40,615 nucleotides of DNA, taken from contig NZ_RAWM01000078.1 in assembly GCF_003668875.1 (NCBI RefSeq), positions 1 through 40,615 on the forward strand, given 5' to 3'. Below are positions 39,430 to 40,615 of this stretch, in pieces. How positions within the stretch are numbered: position 1 is the stretch's first letter; each line of letters opens with the position of its first letter. Origin of the DNA: Corallococcus interemptor. GTDB taxonomy: Bacteria; Myxococcota; Myxococcia; Myxococcales; Myxococcaceae. Position numbers and translations under genes: made by a program. Under the pieces are notes generated by a model. The model saw only the letters and a list, made by a program, of their open reading frames with translations, was not told the origin of the DNA and searched no databases.

Positions 39430-40266
39430 ATGAGCACCGTGCACGCACCGCAAGAAACCCACGAGCCGGCCGACCTCCTGCGCGGCCTCTACGGCGACGG
39501 CATCATCGGGCTGAAGGGCGCCTTCCCACGCGACTGGGCCGTGCGGATGCGCGAGGACATCGAGACGCTCTTCGCCGAGGCCCGGCAGGTCCCCGGCGGT
39601 GCGCTGCCTCGCGGGCCGCAGCGCTGGTACGTGGAGGTGCACCCGGAGCGCATCCGGGGCTTCGTCGACATCGCCACGCACCCGTGGTTCGTCGCCGTCT
39701 GCGAGGCGGTGCTCGGCCCCGGCTATCGCATCGTCGAGGTGGGCTTCGACGTTCCCTTCCCGGGCGCGGCGGACCAGCCCTGGCACCGCGACTTCGCCGC
39801 GCCGGAGGCCACGACGAAGGGCCGCCGCCTCAACTCGCTGGCCTTCAACCTGACCGCCGTGGACACCATCCCGGAGATGGGCCCGTTCGAGGTCGCGCCC
39901 GGGACACAGTGGGATCAATTCGAGGGCTGCCCCAAGGGCATGTTCCCCCCTCGCGAGCTCTGGCCGCGCTACATCGCCCGAGCGGTCCCGAAGCTGCCGC
40001 GCATGGGCGACCTCTCCGCCCGCTCCGCGCTGACGATCCATCGGGGCACCGCCAACCGCTCGGACCAGTCGCGTCCGGTGCTGGTGGTGGGCGTGGATGC
40101 GCCGGACGCGACGAACGCGAACCACCATGACCTGCAGGTGACACGGCGCTATCTGGAGTCCCTGCCACCCCGCGTCCGCGAGCACCTCACCTACCGCGTG
40201 GTCGATACGCTCCAGACCGTGGTGCAGCATCACACCATCGAAGGGCTGCTGAAGCCCGCGTACTGA
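39430..40266 (+). CDS. Phytanoyl-CoA dioxygenase (PhyH) family protein
   Basis: 278 residues from the ATG at 39430, with a GGAGAGGG purine run upstream. It is an Fe(II)/2-oxoglutarate-dependent oxygenase: His119-Arg-Asp121 (QPWHRDF) and His204 (LTIHRGTANRS) form the iron triad, and Arg215 (SRPVLVV) would hold 2-oxoglutarate. An EMGPFEVAPGTQW strand lies between, as in the family. It is cytoplasmic. Position as the last of the closely spaced glycan genes suggests it hydroxylates a sugar derivative or small molecule linked to that pathway, but bacterial PhyH proteins have very diverse substrates. Confidence 0.9.
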   Translation: MSTVHAPQETHEPADLLRGLYGDGIIGLKGAFPRDWAVRMREDIETLFAEARQVPGGALPRGPQRWYVEVHPERIRGFVDIATHPWFVAVCEAVLGPGYRIVEVGFDVPFPGAADQPWHRDFAAPEATTKGRRLNSLAFNLTAVDTIPEMGPFEVAPGTQWDQFEGCPKGMFPPRELWPRYIARAVPKLPRMGDLSARSALTIHRGTANRSDQSRPVLVVGVDAPDATNANHHDLQVTRRYLESLPPRVREHLTYRVVDTLQTVVQHHTIEGLLKPAY

Positions 40267-40306
40267 CTTGGGACGTGGGGCCGATGCGTTTCGGTGGAGG
40301 GCGCTC

Positions 40307-40312
40307 TATCCT
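40307..40312 (+). promoter_or_regulatory. Candidate -10 element for the uridylyltransferase gene
   Basis: TATCCT with seven bases before the GTG at 40320. This is the same hexamer found before the ATG at 8685. It suggests the last gene has its own promoter and is not only read from the upstream operon. Confidence 0.35.
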
Positions 40313-40319
40313 CCCGCGC

Positions 40320-40615
40320 GTGAAGACCCAGACCCCGGATGTGGATGCAGAACTGGATGATCCCCGGCTCGCGCGTGACGGCTTCGACGCGGCCAGCTTC
40401 CGGGCGCTGCTCGCCCGCTACCAGCGCGGAGAGCTGACGGAGGCCCTGTCGCTGGCGGGCCCGCTCGAACCGCCACGGCCGGGGGATGTCCAACCGCTGC
40501 CCGCCGAGGGCACCCCGGCCCACGAAGCCTGCCGTGCGTTGGGAGAGCAGGCGTTCCGCGACGGCGCGGTGGCCGCCCTGGTGGTGGCAGGTGGGGCGGG
40601 GACGCGGTTTGGCGG
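40320..40615 (+). CDS. UTP-sugar-1-phosphate uridylyltransferase (UDPGP family), 3' end outside window
   Basis: 98 codons are visible before the window ends. The nucleotide-binding loop VAALVVAGGAGTRFGG is at the very end, matching the L-x-x-GG-x-GTR-x-G signature of UDP-sugar pyrophosphorylases (UDPGP family, including UDP-GlcNAc and UDP-glucose pyrophosphorylases). The preceding helical region (ASFRALLARYQRGEL, EACRALGEQAFRDG) matches the N-terminal part of eukaryote-like members. The start is taken as GTG 40320; an in-frame ATG at 40284 would add 12 residues. It would make UDP-sugar from UTP and a sugar 1-phosphate, possibly the galactose 1-phosphate made by GalK. Confidence 0.8.
   Translation, partial: MKTQTPDVDAELDDPRLARDGFDAASFRALLARYQRGELTEALSLAGPLEPPRPGDVQPLPAEGTPAHEACRALGEQAFRDGAVAALVVAGGAGTRFG

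Noticed and set aside
1-40615. tRNA, rRNA, CRISPR, insertion sequences, phage or integrase genes
   Set aside because: Searched for by eye on both strands (cloverleaf ends, regular short repeats, transposase motifs) and none found; a tRNA or small RNA could still be missed without a covariance-model scan.

Overview
The window is about 40.6 kb of very GC-rich, gene-dense bacterial DNA. It has strong third-position GC bias, which opens long spurious antisense frames. Several features point to a myxobacterium of the Myxococcus/Corallococcus type: a modular Cys-containing surface protein, many lipoproteins, an exported TPR-CHAT protein, a kinase-like protein, an HrpA helicase and a carotenoid oxygenase. 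This placement is inference from gene content; there is no rRNA or marker gene. I see no tRNA, rRNA, CRISPR array, insertion sequence or phage gene, and no gene-free stretch longer than 300 bases.

Left part (1-12.5 kb): the 3' end of a protein with five repeated beta-sandwich modules; on the minus strand a YccF membrane protein and an hrpA-DUF488 pair; a carotenoid oxygenase behind a small membrane protein; two short plus-strand genes (8685 and 10460) with near-identical upstream layouts; a translationally coupled pair encoding a His-rich exported protein and a lipoprotein; and a LysR regulator divergent from a DUF2306 membrane protein, with a readable promoter and operator between them.

Middle (12.6-25.4 kb): a cluster that looks like envelope proteolysis and signalling. 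It holds a lipoprotein with a complete metzincin zinc motif plus TPRs, an exported TPR-CHAT cysteine protease with an intact His/Cys dyad, and, converging on it with a 71-bp overlap, a kinase-fold protein that has lost its catalytic residues. Next come a glutathione S-transferase, a UBP-type zinc finger, a Tat-exported cytokinin-dehydrogenase-like flavoprotein followed by a 39-codon ORF, a scar made of two gene remnants (signal peptidase I and a Cys-rich protein) with an intact terminator, and a 1049-residue protein. That last protein starts with a zinc ribbon and ends in a domain whose Cys/Asp-x-His layout resembles the herpesvirus large-tegument deubiquitinase (peptidase C76). It is the most novel-looking item here.

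Right part (25.4-40.6 kb): a glycan-utilisation locus. Two divergent GH43 enzymes (one cytoplasmic-looking, one lipoprotein) and a TonB-dependent receptor precede a long plus-strand series: galM, galK, a complete sugar ABC importer (ATPase, two permeases, binding protein), two more GH43 enzymes and a PhyH-family dioxygenase. The series runs into the 5' end of a UTP-sugar-1-phosphate uridylyltransferase cut by the window edge. My reading is that arabinose- and galactose-containing oligosaccharides cross the outer membrane through the TonB receptor, cross the inner membrane through the ABC importer, are trimmed by GH43 enzymes on both sides, and the released galactose is epimerised and phosphorylated by GalM and GalK. 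No galT is present; the pyrophosphorylase at the edge could fill that step.

A recurring feature is the start-site layout. At least nine genes have a TA-rich hexamer 6-8 bases before the start codon, mostly without a good Shine-Dalgarno sequence, suggesting leaderless transcripts.
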